Shown: positions 36,671-44,968 of the stretch, piece by piece
How positions within the stretch are numbered: position 1 is the first letter of the stretch
How the letters are laid out: each line of letters opens with the position of its first letter
Source of the DNA: [Anoxybacillus] calidus
GTDB lineage: Bacteria; Bacillota; Bacilli; Bacillales; Anoxybacillaceae
NCBI RefSeq assembly: GCF_013760845.1
Contig: NZ_JACDUU010000003.1
Location: 118,509 to 182,508 of the forward strand
Direction of reading: 5' to 3'
DNA: 64,000 nucleotides
Notes under the pieces: generated by a model
Told to the model about the DNA's origin: nothing
Database searches by the model: none
Seen by the model: the letters and a program-made list of their open reading frames with translations, nothing else
Position numbers and translations under genes: made by a program

Positions 36671-36732
36671 AACCTAAGGCTTATCGCAACTTTATTCTAC
36701 AACATTCGACAAAATTTGTCGAGAAGTAATTT
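36663..36732 (+). pseudogene. Relic of the 5' end of an S-layer gene
   Basis: Bases 36663-36689 match 22246-22272, the first codons of the S-layer gene, at 26 of 27 positions. They read AYQPKAYRN in the frame that matches MAYQPKSYRK of the S-layer signal peptide; the start ATG is replaced by CTG. The similarity fades after about 10 codons and the frame stops soon. The left part is used as an arm of the minus-strand terminator. The 740 bases from here to 37218 hold no gene that I can support. Confidence 0.65.
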
Positions 36733-37218
36733 TTTACATTGATCGATTTTTTGCCTGAATGATAGAGATATCATTAGAAAATCAGTGAAATAGGGAGAAA
36801 TAATCATGGTTACCAATTCGACAATTAACGACAAGGTTGGTTTCATTCTAATAAATAATACGGAGAATATGGGTTGCTTTAGGGGATAGACAGTAAAACT
36901 AGCATGAATGTTTTGTATGCTTCATAAGCAGTACGTCTGCAGGATCAAAGAACGAGGTTGTATAATCGGTTCATTCTATGTAAAGTCGTTCACATATCGT
37001 ACCGAAACAGCATAATTGGAAATTTCAGCAAACAGAAATGTTCTTCATGATCACTTGGATTGGTTAATCGGAGAAAATCGACCTTTTTGTAAAAATGGTG
37101 AATAGTGAATATTTGTTTAATATAATGATATCCAAAGTTTGAAAAATATTCGTATTTAGGTAATTAATGATTAATAAAGGTTATTCATACAATTTATCTA
37201 ATATTTTCATATTTTTAC

Positions 37219-37246
37219 TTGTATAGGATACTAGTTGTGGTAGAAT
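37219..37246 (+). promoter_or_regulatory. Predicted promoter of the 37.25-kb structured RNA
   Basis: TTGTAT (37219-37224), a 16-bp spacer and TAGAAT (37241-37246) preceded by TGG, the extended -10 seen upstream of other surface genes. The predicted start, about 37253, coincides with the first paired base region of the RNA. Confidence 0.5.
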
Positions 37247-37252
37247 AAAAGT

Positions 37253-37355
37253 GAAGTCCATCTTCCGTTTTGTATTGAATATAGAGTAGAGTGCGATGGA
37301 CGGGTTGATGCCGGGAAAGATATCTACAGTTTTGTAGATATCTTTTCTTTTTTTG
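37253..37355 (+). ncRNA. Candidate structured small RNA or terminated leader
   Basis: About 100 bases between a promoter and an intrinsic terminator. It has a 7-bp stem GTCCATC/GATGGAC (37256-37262 / 37295-37301) closing a 32-base loop, a short CGG/CCG stem (37301-37303 / 37311-37313) and a perfect 13-bp terminator stem (37316-37328 / 37333-37345) followed by a T-rich tract. The downstream gene at 37471 has its own predicted promoter, so this may be a discrete transcript. I tested it by eye against fluoride, cyclic di-GMP and ydaO riboswitch consensus patterns without a match. Confidence 0.5.
37316..37355 (+). terminator. Intrinsic terminator of the 37.25-kb RNA
   Basis: Perfect 13-bp stem (AAAGATATCTACA and complement), 4-base loop, then TTTTCTTTTTTT. 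Confidence 0.85.
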
Positions 37356-37395
37356 TAAAAAATTAAAAAGGATGGCGAGAAGATTGTCGAATCTA

Positions 37396-37424
37396 TTGGA
37401 TTTTAATGGAAATATAAATATAAT
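37396..37424 (+). promoter_or_regulatory. Predicted promoter of the phosphodiester-glycosidase gene
   Basis: TTGGAT (37396-37401), 17-bp spacer and a perfect TATAAT (37419-37424), ahead of AAGGGGG and ATG 37471. Confidence 0.5.
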
Positions 37425-37470
37425 AATTTATTAGTTTGTAGTAACGAAAATAAGGGGGATATCCAAAATT

Positions 37471-40005
37471 ATGAAATTACTTAGGAGAATATTCTTATTG
37501 TCGATCATAGTCGTTTGGATGCAGTCCATCGTTTCTTACCCTTTCGTGAAAGCAGCGCAGTATAAAGAACAAATAAAAATTTCACAAGGGGTGACATTGA
37601 TCAAAGAACGAAAAGCTAGTTCGGGGAAAAATTATGCCTTTCATGTTCTAGATGTTCAGCTTTCTACACCCTATACGACAGTTGAGCTCGGGCTGCCTAA
37701 TCCATTGACAAAATTAACAACTACATCATCGCTGGCGAAGCAGCATACATATTCGGGACACCGTGTCATCGGAGCGATCAATGGGTCGTTTTTCCATGTG
37801 GACAGTGGAGAGCCAGCCTATTTGCTTGCAAAAGATAATAAGATTATTAATTTAGGAGCTGTTTCCTACGATTCTAACGACTATATGCATACTCCCGCTG
37901 CTTTTGGCATTTCTAAAGACGGGAAGGCGATTGTCGATTCATTTCAGTTAGATATTAAACTTTCGCATCATGGAAAAACATACAAAATCGACTCATTTAA
38001 TAAGGCGCGGGATGATAACGAAAGTATTTTGTATACATCAAGCTATCGATTTCCTAATACGAGAACGAATCCATATGGACTGGAAGTCGTTGTTGCCAAT
38101 GTGACCAAGCGAATTGATGGAGAAGCAAAATTTGGCGAGAAAATTCAAGGAAAAGTCATATCCATTCGTCCGTATGGCCAGAAAAGCAGTGCAACGATTC
38201 CGAAGGACGGTTTTGTCATCTCCGCCCAAGGGGAAAAAGTGGAAGCTATTCGACAGCTATCCATCGGCGATCAGGTTGAATTAACCATTGATCTTAATAG
38301 CCAATGGAAAGATAGCAAATTTATGGTGGCAAGCGGTCCATTGCTTGTGCAAAAAGGAAAAGTGCAAATGACGATTGATGAAAGAAGCCCGCGTGCTTAT
38401 GAACGTCATCCTCATTCGGCAGTTGCGATTGACCAAACGGGAACGCGCGTGTTTCTTGTTACAGTAGATGGCCGGAAAAGCGGCTACAGCAACGGAATGA
38501 CTTTAAAAGAATTTGCACAGTATATCGTTCAGCTTGGTGGCTATCAAGCTATTAATTTGGATGGCGGCGGTTCTACAACGATGGTGGCTCGAAATCCTGG
38601 TAAAACGTTTGCGACCATTGTGAACTCACCGTCTGATGGAAGGGAAAGAGCGGTTTCTTCTATTTTAGAGGTAGTCAATACCGCTCCTTTAGGTGAGCCT
38701 TCTTATTTATCCGCTGCGCAAGCACAATCTGGAAAAATTGCTGTTGGCGGAAAAGTAGCTTACAAGCTTCATTATGTATTAGACCAATATTATAATCCGC
38801 TTTCGTTTTCCAATGATAAAATCACATTAGAAGTCATCGGAAATATTGGACGTGCGGAAGGAAACGTGTTTGTGGCCGAAAAGCCGGGAAGTGGATATGT
38901 GATTGTCAAATACGGAAAAGCGCAGCAAAAACTTCCGGTAACAGTGGTATCCAGCCCGCATCAGTTATCCGTTGAACCTAAGTCGCTTGTGATTGGCAAA
39001 GGAAAATCACAGAAAATCACAGTTAAAGCTTTAGACGAAAACGGCAAACCGTTCAATTTTGGGCCAGAGGCCGTGACATGGTCGGTTTCCGGCGGTGTTG
39101 GGAAGATGGATAAAAATGGTGTGTTTACAGCAGGAGAACGGGAAGGCAGCGGTTCCATCAAAGCGGTATTTGGAAACAAATCAGTAACGATTCCTGTTCA
39201 AGTAACGGACAAGCCGGTTGTTTTGGACTCCTTTGATTCTTTCGCTAATTGGAAAACGGAAAATATTCGGGCGAGCTCATCCATTAGCGCTGTCGGTAAA
39301 GAGGAAGCCCAAGAGGGAAAAGGAGCGGTTAAGCTCACATATAATTTTTCTCTTGGCAAGGCCGGAACGGCAGCTTCATATCTTGTTGCGAAAAAGCCGA
39401 TTCATCTTGCCGGAAAGCCGGACTCGATTGGTCTTTGGGTATATGGAGATGGAAAAGGACATTGGCTCCGTGGGAAAGTACGTGACGGGAACGGCAAGGA
39501 AGTAACCATTGATTTCACAAAGGAAGGTGGACTCGATTGGTACGGGTGGAAATATGTTCAGGCGAAGCTTCCTGAAAATATCGCGCTTCCAATCCGTTTG
39601 GAAAAAATGTATGTCGCCGAGCCTGCCGCGGCTAAACAAGGAAAGGGCGTTTTATATTTTGATAAAGTTCAAGCTGTCTATAGCTCAAGCCACAAAGAGA
39701 AATATTTTGAATCTAACGCAAATGCAAAAAAAGTAGATAAAATGAAAACATGGACAGTAACGTTTAATATGCCGTTAAACCCTAAGACCGTGACAGCTAA
39801 AACGGTCTATGTCGAAGATCAATTCGGCAACCGTCAAGATATTTCCGTCCAGCTTGATCAAACAGAGAAAGTTGTGAAGGTTTACGCCCCAGGTTCAGCT
39901 TATAAAGAAGGAACCTTCTACCGTCTCGTCATTACAAAAGGGGTTGCTTCAAAGAAAGGCAAGGCACTTGTTAAAGACTATAAAACCATTTTCTTCGTTC
40001 AATAG
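37471..40005 (+). CDS. Secreted phosphodiester-glycosidase (NAGPA-like) protein with Ig-like and carbohydrate-binding-like domains
   Basis: An 844-residue secreted protein. A signal peptide (about 1-29) is followed by the NAGPA/DUF2233 domain (about 45-405), recognised by INGSFFHVDSGEPAY near 110 and INLDGGGSTTM near 360. Proteins of this family cleave or act on phosphodiester-linked sugars and are often annotated as exopolysaccharide biosynthesis proteins. Then come a bacterial Ig-like domain (about 495-585), a jelly-roll carbohydrate-binding-like domain (about 588-745, DSFDSFANW) and a C-terminal Ig-like module (about 755-844). There is no SLH domain. A role in trimming wall polymer or GlcNAc-phosphate linkages would fit the neighbourhood but is inference. 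Confidence 0.82.
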   Translation: MKLLRRIFLLSIIVVWMQSIVSYPFVKAAQYKEQIKISQGVTLIKERKASSGKNYAFHVLDVQLSTPYTTVELGLPNPLTKLTTTSSLAKQHTYSGHRVIGAINGSFFHVDSGEPAYLLAKDNKIINLGAVSYDSNDYMHTPAAFGISKDGKAIVDSFQLDIKLSHHGKTYKIDSFNKARDDNESILYTSSYRFPNTRTNPYGLEVVVANVTKRIDGEAKFGEKIQGKVISIRPYGQKSSATIPKDGFVISAQGEKVEAIRQLSIGDQVELTIDLNSQWKDSKFMVASGPLLVQKGKVQMTIDERSPRAYERHPHSAVAIDQTGTRVFLVTVDGRKSGYSNGMTLKEFAQYIVQLGGYQAINLDGGGSTTMVARNPGKTFATIVNSPSDGRERAVSSILEVVNTAPLGEPSYLSAAQAQSGKIAVGGKVAYKLHYVLDQYYNPLSFSNDKITLEVIGNIGRAEGNVFVAEKPGSGYVIVKYGKAQQKLPVTVVSSPHQLSVEPKSLVIGKGKSQKITVKALDENGKPFNFGPEAVTWSVSGGVGKMDKNGVFTAGEREGSGSIKAVFGNKSVTIPVQVTDKPVVLDSFDSFANWKTENIRASSSISAVGKEEAQEGKGAVKLTYNFSLGKAGTAASYLVAKKPIHLAGKPDSIGLWVYGDGKGHWLRGKVRDGNGKEVTIDFTKEGGLDWYGWKYVQAKLPENIALPIRLEKMYVAEPAAAKQGKGVLYFDKVQAVYSSSHKEKYFESNANAKKVDKMKTWTVTFNMPLNPKTVTAKTVYVEDQFGNRQDISVQLDQTEKVVKVYAPGSAYKEGTFYRLVITKGVASKKGKALVKDYKTIFFVQ

Positions 40006-40018
40006 TTTACCTATAAAA

Positions 40019-40062
40019 AAGAAGCTTGTTACCCATGAAGGTAACAGGCTTCTTTGTTTTTT
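40019..40062. terminator. Intrinsic terminator between convergent genes
   Basis: Perfect-length 15-bp stem with one G.T pair (40019-40033 / 40040-40054) and T-rich downstream tract, with A residues on the other side. Confidence 0.87.
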
Positions 40063-40095
40063 CATCACCTAAAAAATCGGCGTTTAGCGACGTTT

Positions 40096-40974
40096 TTATT
40101 GTTGTTGGATTGGATACACTTTCCATTTACTTAAGTCCGGTGATGTTTTTTGTACTAACTCTTTTGGGAAAATGAATGTCCAAGGTTTTGTCGTATTCGC
40201 TTTGACTTCGAAATGGTCGAGCGTAAATCCACCGCGGGCAATGACCTCGCCGGAAGCGTCCTCTACTTGAAGAGGAAGCTGCTGAATCTGGATGTTTTGC
40301 TCGCTGCCGTTGCGAATGAAAACCGTTACGTGTAATTCGTGTTCCTCTGTCAGCTTTGCCTGCAAGCCAAGAAAGTTTACTTCACCTGGCTTTGGTGGTT
40401 CGAGCTGCGCAACAAGCTGACGCAATTTTTCTTTATCCTCATCGGAGAGACTTTGCTCCCAGCTCTCTTCTAAATCTAAACGATGCTGCGGCTTTAACTC
40501 GAAAGCAAGTTTCCAACCTTCATTCGGAATTTCATCGGTTTTTAGAATAGAATTTTCAAAGATAAAATGCCAAGGACGGCTGCTTTTTGCCGGAATCTCG
40601 CCAAGTTCCTCTAAATCAAATTGCTTTCGGGCGATGATTTTATTGTCCGGGCTTAACAATAAAAGCGTTGCTTTTTCCAGTTTGATAGGCTTGGACAAGC
40701 TGTGGCGCACAAAGGCCGATACAATCACATAATCCGTCTCTCTTGCTAAATCAATGCCGGACAGCGAAATTTGATTTGGTTTTAACGGCTTTAGTTCGTT
40801 ATTTAAAAATCGCAGCACATATTGTTGCTCGAGAGGAAGATTCCATGACGGATGTAAGGAAAGCTCCGTCTCAATTTCCTCATCATTCGCCACATCTGTT
40901 TCGCTGACTAGTTCTTGGGCGGAAACAGCACTGTCTTCTCCGCTTTTTTTCTTTTTCTTAAAAAATGATAACAA
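40096..40974 (-). CDS. slaP: S-layer assembly protein SlaP (accessory Sec system)
   Basis: A 292-residue cytoplasmic protein. The ribosome site AAGGAGGTG falls inside the first codons of the longer frame (which begins at ATG 40995), so the real start is TTG 40974, six bases after it; this removes the apparent overlap with secA2. A basic FFKKKKKSG start is followed by an acidic linker and two copies of the SLAP domain (about 45-145 and 180-285), each with a VxRFLNNEL/LVAQLEPPKP-type opening and a KPWxFIF ending. In Bacillus anthracis SlaP works with SecA2 to export S-layer proteins. The gene is 13 bases after secA2 and clearly coupled to it. Confidence 0.9.
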   Translation of the reverse strand: MLSFFKKKKKSGEDSAVSAQELVSETDVANDEEIETELSLHPSWNLPLEQQYVLRFLNNELKPLKPNQISLSGIDLARETDYVIVSAFVRHSLSKPIKLEKATLLLLSPDNKIIARKQFDLEELGEIPAKSSRPWHFIFENSILKTDEIPNEGWKLAFELKPQHRLDLEESWEQSLSDEDKEKLRQLVAQLEPPKPGEVNFLGLQAKLTEEHELHVTVFIRNGSEQNIQIQQLPLQVEDASGEVIARGGFTLDHFEVKANTTKPWTFIFPKELVQKTSPDLSKWKVYPIQQQ

Positions 40975-40987
40975 TGCAGACACCTCC

Positions 40988-43354
40988 TTATTCATTTGTA
41001 TGGCTTTGCATGAATGGTCTGATTAGCTGAGAAAGATGAAAACTGATTTCTCTTTCAATTGTGTTGTACATCATTGTAAATAGTTCGAATCCTTCTTTTT
41101 GATACAGTCTCATCGGGTCTTCTTGCTGATAGTAACGCATGCCGATTCCTTCTTTTAAGCGTGTCATATTTTCTAAGTGTTTAATCCAATTTTGATCAAT
41201 GGTGATCAGCATTACTTGTTTTAACGTTGTTTGCAGCTCTTCGTGTTCTTTCCAGTTTTCTAGATGATGGATATAGGAATCTAGTACACGATTTACTTGC
41301 TCTTTTACTTCGTCCATGTCTTCTAATGGACGTGTAAACGAGATTTGCTCCGGATACATAAGATTGCTTAGTTCTGCAGCAAGAGCCTCAAGATCCCATT
41401 CTTCCGGTATTTGTTCTTCTGAGCAATATTTTTCGATGAGTTGGTTACATGCTGATTGAATCATCGGAATGATGAGAGCAAGTCTATCATTCTCTTTTAA
41501 TACTTTATCGCGAATGTGGTAGACTACGTTTCGTTGCTCATTTATAACGTCGTCTAGCTTTAAATTGTATTCTCTCATGGAGAAGTTCGCACCTTCGACA
41601 ATTCGTTGTACTTTGTCGACAAATTCATGAATATCTTTGTTTAAGATCCGTCCAGTCTCATCGGTTTTCAATTTTTGTTTTAGCTTTTCTGTTTCTTCTT
41701 TGGCAAAGCGACGGAACATATCATCTTCAAGCGAAATGAAGAATTGACTGGAGCCTGGATCGCCTTGGCGCCCAGCTCGGCCTTTCAGCTGGTTATCGAT
41801 TCTTCGGCTTTCATGGCGTTCTGTTCCTATTACATGAAGCCCGCCCAACTCTGCAACGCCTTCTCCTAAAATAATGTCCGTTCCGCGTCCGGCCATATTC
41901 GTCGCAATGGTAATGCGGCCGCGTTGTCCAGCTTGTGCGATTAATTCTGCTTCTTGCTCAACGGTTTTTGCATTCAACAATTCATATGGTAAGTTTTCTT
42001 GATCGAGATATTCGGCTAATTTTTCCGATTGAAGAATTGAAGTGGTGCCGATTAAAACCGGCTGCCCTTTTTCATGACGTTTTTTTACTTCTTTTACAAC
42101 CGCTACGTATTTGTCATGTTTTGTTGCATATACGTTATCAGGCAGATCGACGCGTATTTTCGGTCTGTTGGTCGGAATAGAAATAACATCCATTCCATAG
42201 ACATGCTGGAATTCTTTTTCTTCTGTTTTCGCGGTTCCTGTCATGCCTGATAAAATCGGATACATACGGAAGTAGTTTTGAATCGTAATCGAAGCTTGTG
42301 TTTTGTTTTCTTCCGTGATTTCCAGGCCTTCTTTGGCTTCAATTGCTTGATGAAGCCCGTCGCTTAATGTACGTCCTTCCATAATTCGGCCCGTAAACAT
42401 GTCCACAAGCAACACTTTACCGTCACGGACGATGTAATCGACATCGCGCTTAAATATAACGTGCGCCCGTAAAGCTTGAATGACATAGTGGTAAAGAGTT
42501 TGATGTTGTAAATCGTAGAGATTGTCAACGCCAAACGCTTTTTCCACTTTTTCAATACCTGTATCCGTCAAGCTTGTCGCTTTTGTTTCCTCATCGTATG
42601 TGTAATCAACATCGCGTTGGAACCGTTTTGCCAAACGTGCTGCAATATAATGAAGCTCAGGGCTCGATTGCATTTTGCCTGCGATAATGAGTGGTGTTTT
42701 CGCTTCATCGATTAAAACACTGTCTATTTCGTCGATAATCGCGTAATGGTAAGGGCGCTGAACTTTATCAGAAAGCTGGTACACCATGTTATCGCGCAAA
42801 TAATCGAATCCGAACTCCGTACCGATTCCATATGTAATATCAGCTTGATATGCTTGTCTCTTTTCTTCCGGGGACATCATTGGAAGATTGAGACCTACTG
42901 TAAGGCCAAGAAATTCGTGAATTTGACCAATTAAGTTTCTGTCGCGTTTGGCCAAATAGTCGTTGACGGTGATCACATGAACACCTTTTCCTTCAAGCGC
43001 CCGCAAGTAGCTTGGAAGCGAGGCGACAAGCGTTTTTCCTTCTCCAGTCGCCATTTCAGCGATATTTCCTTCCGCTAAGACAAGACCGCCAATGAGCTGT
43101 ACGTCAAAATGGCGCATGCCAAGTATGCGTTTGGCAGCTTCCCTTACAACAGCGAACGCTTCTACTTTAATGTCATCGATTGACTTTCCTGAAGCTAACT
43201 GTTCTTTGAAATATACCGTTTTAGCTTGCAATTCTTGATCGGTTAGTTTTTCTATTTGAGGTTCAAGTGCATTGATTTGTTCAACAAGTTTTCTATATTT
43301 TTTTAATCGGCGTTCGTTCACGTCTCCTATTGTTTTCTTCAAAAGTGAAAGCAT
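40988..43354 (-). CDS. secA2: Accessory Sec translocase ATPase SecA2
   Basis: A 788-residue SecA-family ATPase that drives export of a subset of proteins, in S-layer bacilli the S-layer proteins. Visible features are Walker A MATGEGKT near 104, the DEIDSVLIDEAKTPL DEAD-box region near 209, IATNMAGRGTDI (helicase motif) near 485 and GRAGRQGDPGSS. It ends without the zinc-binding CxCxSGxxxxxCH tail of canonical SecA and is about 50 residues shorter than SecA1, as usual for SecA2. It heads the secA2 - slaP operon. Its position within 20 kb of the S-layer gene and next to tagO links export to wall-polymer synthesis. Confidence 0.95.
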   Translation of the reverse strand: MLSLLKKTIGDVNERRLKKYRKLVEQINALEPQIEKLTDQELQAKTVYFKEQLASGKSIDDIKVEAFAVVREAAKRILGMRHFDVQLIGGLVLAEGNIAEMATGEGKTLVASLPSYLRALEGKGVHVITVNDYLAKRDRNLIGQIHEFLGLTVGLNLPMMSPEEKRQAYQADITYGIGTEFGFDYLRDNMVYQLSDKVQRPYHYAIIDEIDSVLIDEAKTPLIIAGKMQSSPELHYIAARLAKRFQRDVDYTYDEETKATSLTDTGIEKVEKAFGVDNLYDLQHQTLYHYVIQALRAHVIFKRDVDYIVRDGKVLLVDMFTGRIMEGRTLSDGLHQAIEAKEGLEITEENKTQASITIQNYFRMYPILSGMTGTAKTEEKEFQHVYGMDVISIPTNRPKIRVDLPDNVYATKHDKYVAVVKEVKKRHEKGQPVLIGTTSILQSEKLAEYLDQENLPYELLNAKTVEQEAELIAQAGQRGRITIATNMAGRGTDIILGEGVAELGGLHVIGTERHESRRIDNQLKGRAGRQGDPGSSQFFISLEDDMFRRFAKEETEKLKQKLKTDETGRILNKDIHEFVDKVQRIVEGANFSMREYNLKLDDVINEQRNVVYHIRDKVLKENDRLALIIPMIQSACNQLIEKYCSEEQIPEEWDLEALAAELSNLMYPEQISFTRPLEDMDEVKEQVNRVLDSYIHHLENWKEHEELQTTLKQVMLITIDQNWIKHLENMTRLKEGIGMRYYQQEDPMRLYQKEGFELFTMMYNTIEREISFHLSQLIRPFMQSHTNE

Positions 43355-43388
43355 GCCTACTTACGCTCCTTATTCCAAATTCTAATAT

Positions 43389-43397
43389 AGTATACCA
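43389..43397 (-). promoter_or_regulatory. Predicted extended -10 promoter of secA2-slaP
   Basis: On the minus strand TG-G-TATACT, about 35 bases before the start codon; the -35 (TTCTTA) is weak. Confidence 0.4.
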
Positions 43398-43487
43398 AAT
43401 TAGCCATAATTAAGAAATGTGAATAATTGGTATAATATTCTATTTGGAATGGCGGAAGCTTTAACAGGAAATAGGGGGATACGAAGC

Positions 43488-43547
43488 TTGTCTGAAAGCA
43501 AACAGGATTACCAGCGTTTCTTTTGCTTTTTCTTCATGGACGAATGA
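43488..43547 (+). CDS. Possible 19-codon small ORF
   Basis: TTG 43488 follows AGGGGG (43473-43478) at good spacing and an extended -10 TGGTATAAT (43428-43436) lies upstream, facing away from secA2. The peptide is MSESKQDYQRF followed by a Phe-rich end. No homologue is known to me; it may be a decayed gene start or a leader peptide in the about 450-base gap before tagO. Confidence 0.25.
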   Translation: MSESKQDYQRFFCFFFMDE

Positions 43548-43649
43548 AGGAATTTACCCTCTTTTTTAGTGGACAAGTTGTCGAATGATATATATGACAT
43601 AAATGACATTCTGTTACATTCTGTTACAAATTTTTAATAAAATAATTGT

Positions 43650-43678
43650 TTAAGAGTTTACATAGGTTGTGTTATAAT
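43650..43678 (+). promoter_or_regulatory. Predicted tagO promoter
   Basis: TTAAGA (43650-43655), 17-bp spacer and TATAAT (43673-43678) with TG-T in front of it, an extended -10. Confidence 0.5.
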
Positions 43679-43803
43679 CCACATTGTGGATGCAACTAGG
43701 CATTTTTCCTTCTTATTTTTGTCAATATTTTGCGTAATATACGGAATGATTTTTGTGAAGAAAAAAGCAACGAGTGGTTATGATAAAGTTAAGGAGGGTC
43801 TAC

Positions 43804-44868
43804 ATGGTTTATTTGACCTTATTGATCTGTTTCGTCACCTCCGTACTTGTAACACCGCTTGTCAAAAAGCTGGCGTTTAAAATTGGTGCGACGGATCGAC
43901 CAAACCAACGAAAAGTACATCAGAAAATTATGCCGCGTTTAGGCGGTTTGGCTATATACATTGGTTTTATTGTCGGAATTTTGTTTTTAGATCCTGACAA
44001 TGCTTATGAAATCCCGATTTTATTGGGAAGTGTAATCATTATTGTTACCGGGTTTTTAGACGACTTATTCGAACTTCCTGCAAAAGTTAAATTAGCAGGA
44101 CAGTTATTAGCTGCTTCTGTTGTTGTGTTTGGCGGTGTACAAGTTGAGTACATCAACTTACCGTTTGGTTCTCAATTAGAATTTGGCTTTTTAAGCATTC
44201 CTTTAACTATTCTTTGGATTGTCGGGATTACGAATGCGATTAACTTAATCGACGGACTGGATGGTTTAGCTGCTGGGGTTTCTGCCATCGCATTGATTAC
44301 GATGTCTTGGATGGCGATTTTAAAAGGCGATGTGTTCGTGACAAGCATGGGATTTATTTTGCTCGGCAGCATTTTAGGATTTTTGATTTACAATTTCCAT
44401 CCGGCAAAAATCTTTATGGGAGATACAGGAGCGTTATTTTTGGGTTACATGATTTCGGTACTGTCCTTGCTGGGCTTTAAGAACGTAACAGCGATTTCGT
44501 TTATCGTTCCAGTCATTATTTTAGGAGTGCCGATTTCTGATACGTTCTTTGCGATTATTCGCCGGATTGTGAAGAAAAAACCATTGTCCGCTCCTGACAA
44601 GTCACATTTACATCACTGTCTTTTACGATTAGGGTATAGCCATCGACAAACCGTTTTAATCATTTACGGTATGAGTGCTGCATTCGGTGTTGCAGCGATC
44701 ATCTTTTCGAGAGCCACCATGTGGGGATCTCTCCTTGTCATTGCAGTATTGCTCATAGCCATTGAGTTGATTGTTGAAAAGATTGGATTAGTGGACAAGA
44801 ACTACCAGCCTCTCTTGAAGGTAGTTAGAGGCATTCGGTATGCATATGTAAAAAATCAGGTGAAATAA
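43804..44868 (+). CDS. tagO: Undecaprenyl-phosphate GlcNAc-1-phosphate transferase TagO
   Basis: A 354-residue membrane enzyme that transfers GlcNAc-1-phosphate from UDP-GlcNAc to undecaprenyl phosphate, the first step of wall teichoic acid and of SLH-binding secondary polymer. ATG 43804 is chosen because AAGGAGG lies 8 bases upstream; a longer frame begins at 43774. About ten hydrophobic segments are visible. MraY/WecA family motifs include RKVHQKIMPRLGG near 36, DDLFELPAKVKL near 85, NLIDGLDGLAAG near 145, and FMGDTGALFLGY near 205. It supplies the acceptor for the TagA/WecG-like transferase at 18186. The place next to LCP, yvyE and degS is conserved in B. subtilis. Confidence 0.95.
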   Translation: MVYLTLLICFVTSVLVTPLVKKLAFKIGATDRPNQRKVHQKIMPRLGGLAIYIGFIVGILFLDPDNAYEIPILLGSVIIIVTGFLDDLFELPAKVKLAGQLLAASVVVFGGVQVEYINLPFGSQLEFGFLSIPLTILWIVGITNAINLIDGLDGLAAGVSAIALITMSWMAILKGDVFVTSMGFILLGSILGFLIYNFHPAKIFMGDTGALFLGYMISVLSLLGFKNVTAISFIVPVIILGVPISDTFFAIIRRIVKKKPLSAPDKSHLHHCLLRLGYSHRQTVLIIYGMSAAFGVAAIIFSRATMWGSLLVIAVLLIAIELIVEKIGLVDKNYQPLLKVVRGIRYAYVKNQVK

Positions 44869-44905
44869 AAACAGCTCTTACCATTGTGTAAGAGCTGTTT
44901 TTTAT
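44867..44905 (+). terminator. Intrinsic terminator after tagO
   Basis: Stem of about 14 bp (core ACAGCTCTTAC / GTAAGAGCTGT), 6-base loop and T6, beginning at the stop codon of tagO. Confidence 0.88.
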
Positions 44906-44933
44906 GTGAAATGTAACCTGTTTTTGAACGAAC

Positions 44934-44968
44934 AAAAATAGACGCCTCAAATGAAGCGTCTATTTTTT
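44934..44968 (-). terminator. Intrinsic terminator after the LCP gene
   Basis: Stem 44934-44945 / 44956-44967 (AAAAATAGACGC and complement). It serves minus-strand transcription from the LCP gene and can also back up the tagO terminator. Confidence 0.82.

Noticed and set aside
36559..37218. Possible gene in the 660-base gap between the yknW-like gene and the structured RNA
   Set aside because: Only short frames without ribosome sites; apart from the S-layer relic and a terminator I see no supported feature.
37253..37355. Fluoride (crcB) or cyclic di-GMP riboswitch
   Set aside because: GATGG and TGATGCC pieces are reminiscent of crcB, but the required pairing of the first helix and the pseudoknot are not present; no GEMM core is visible either.
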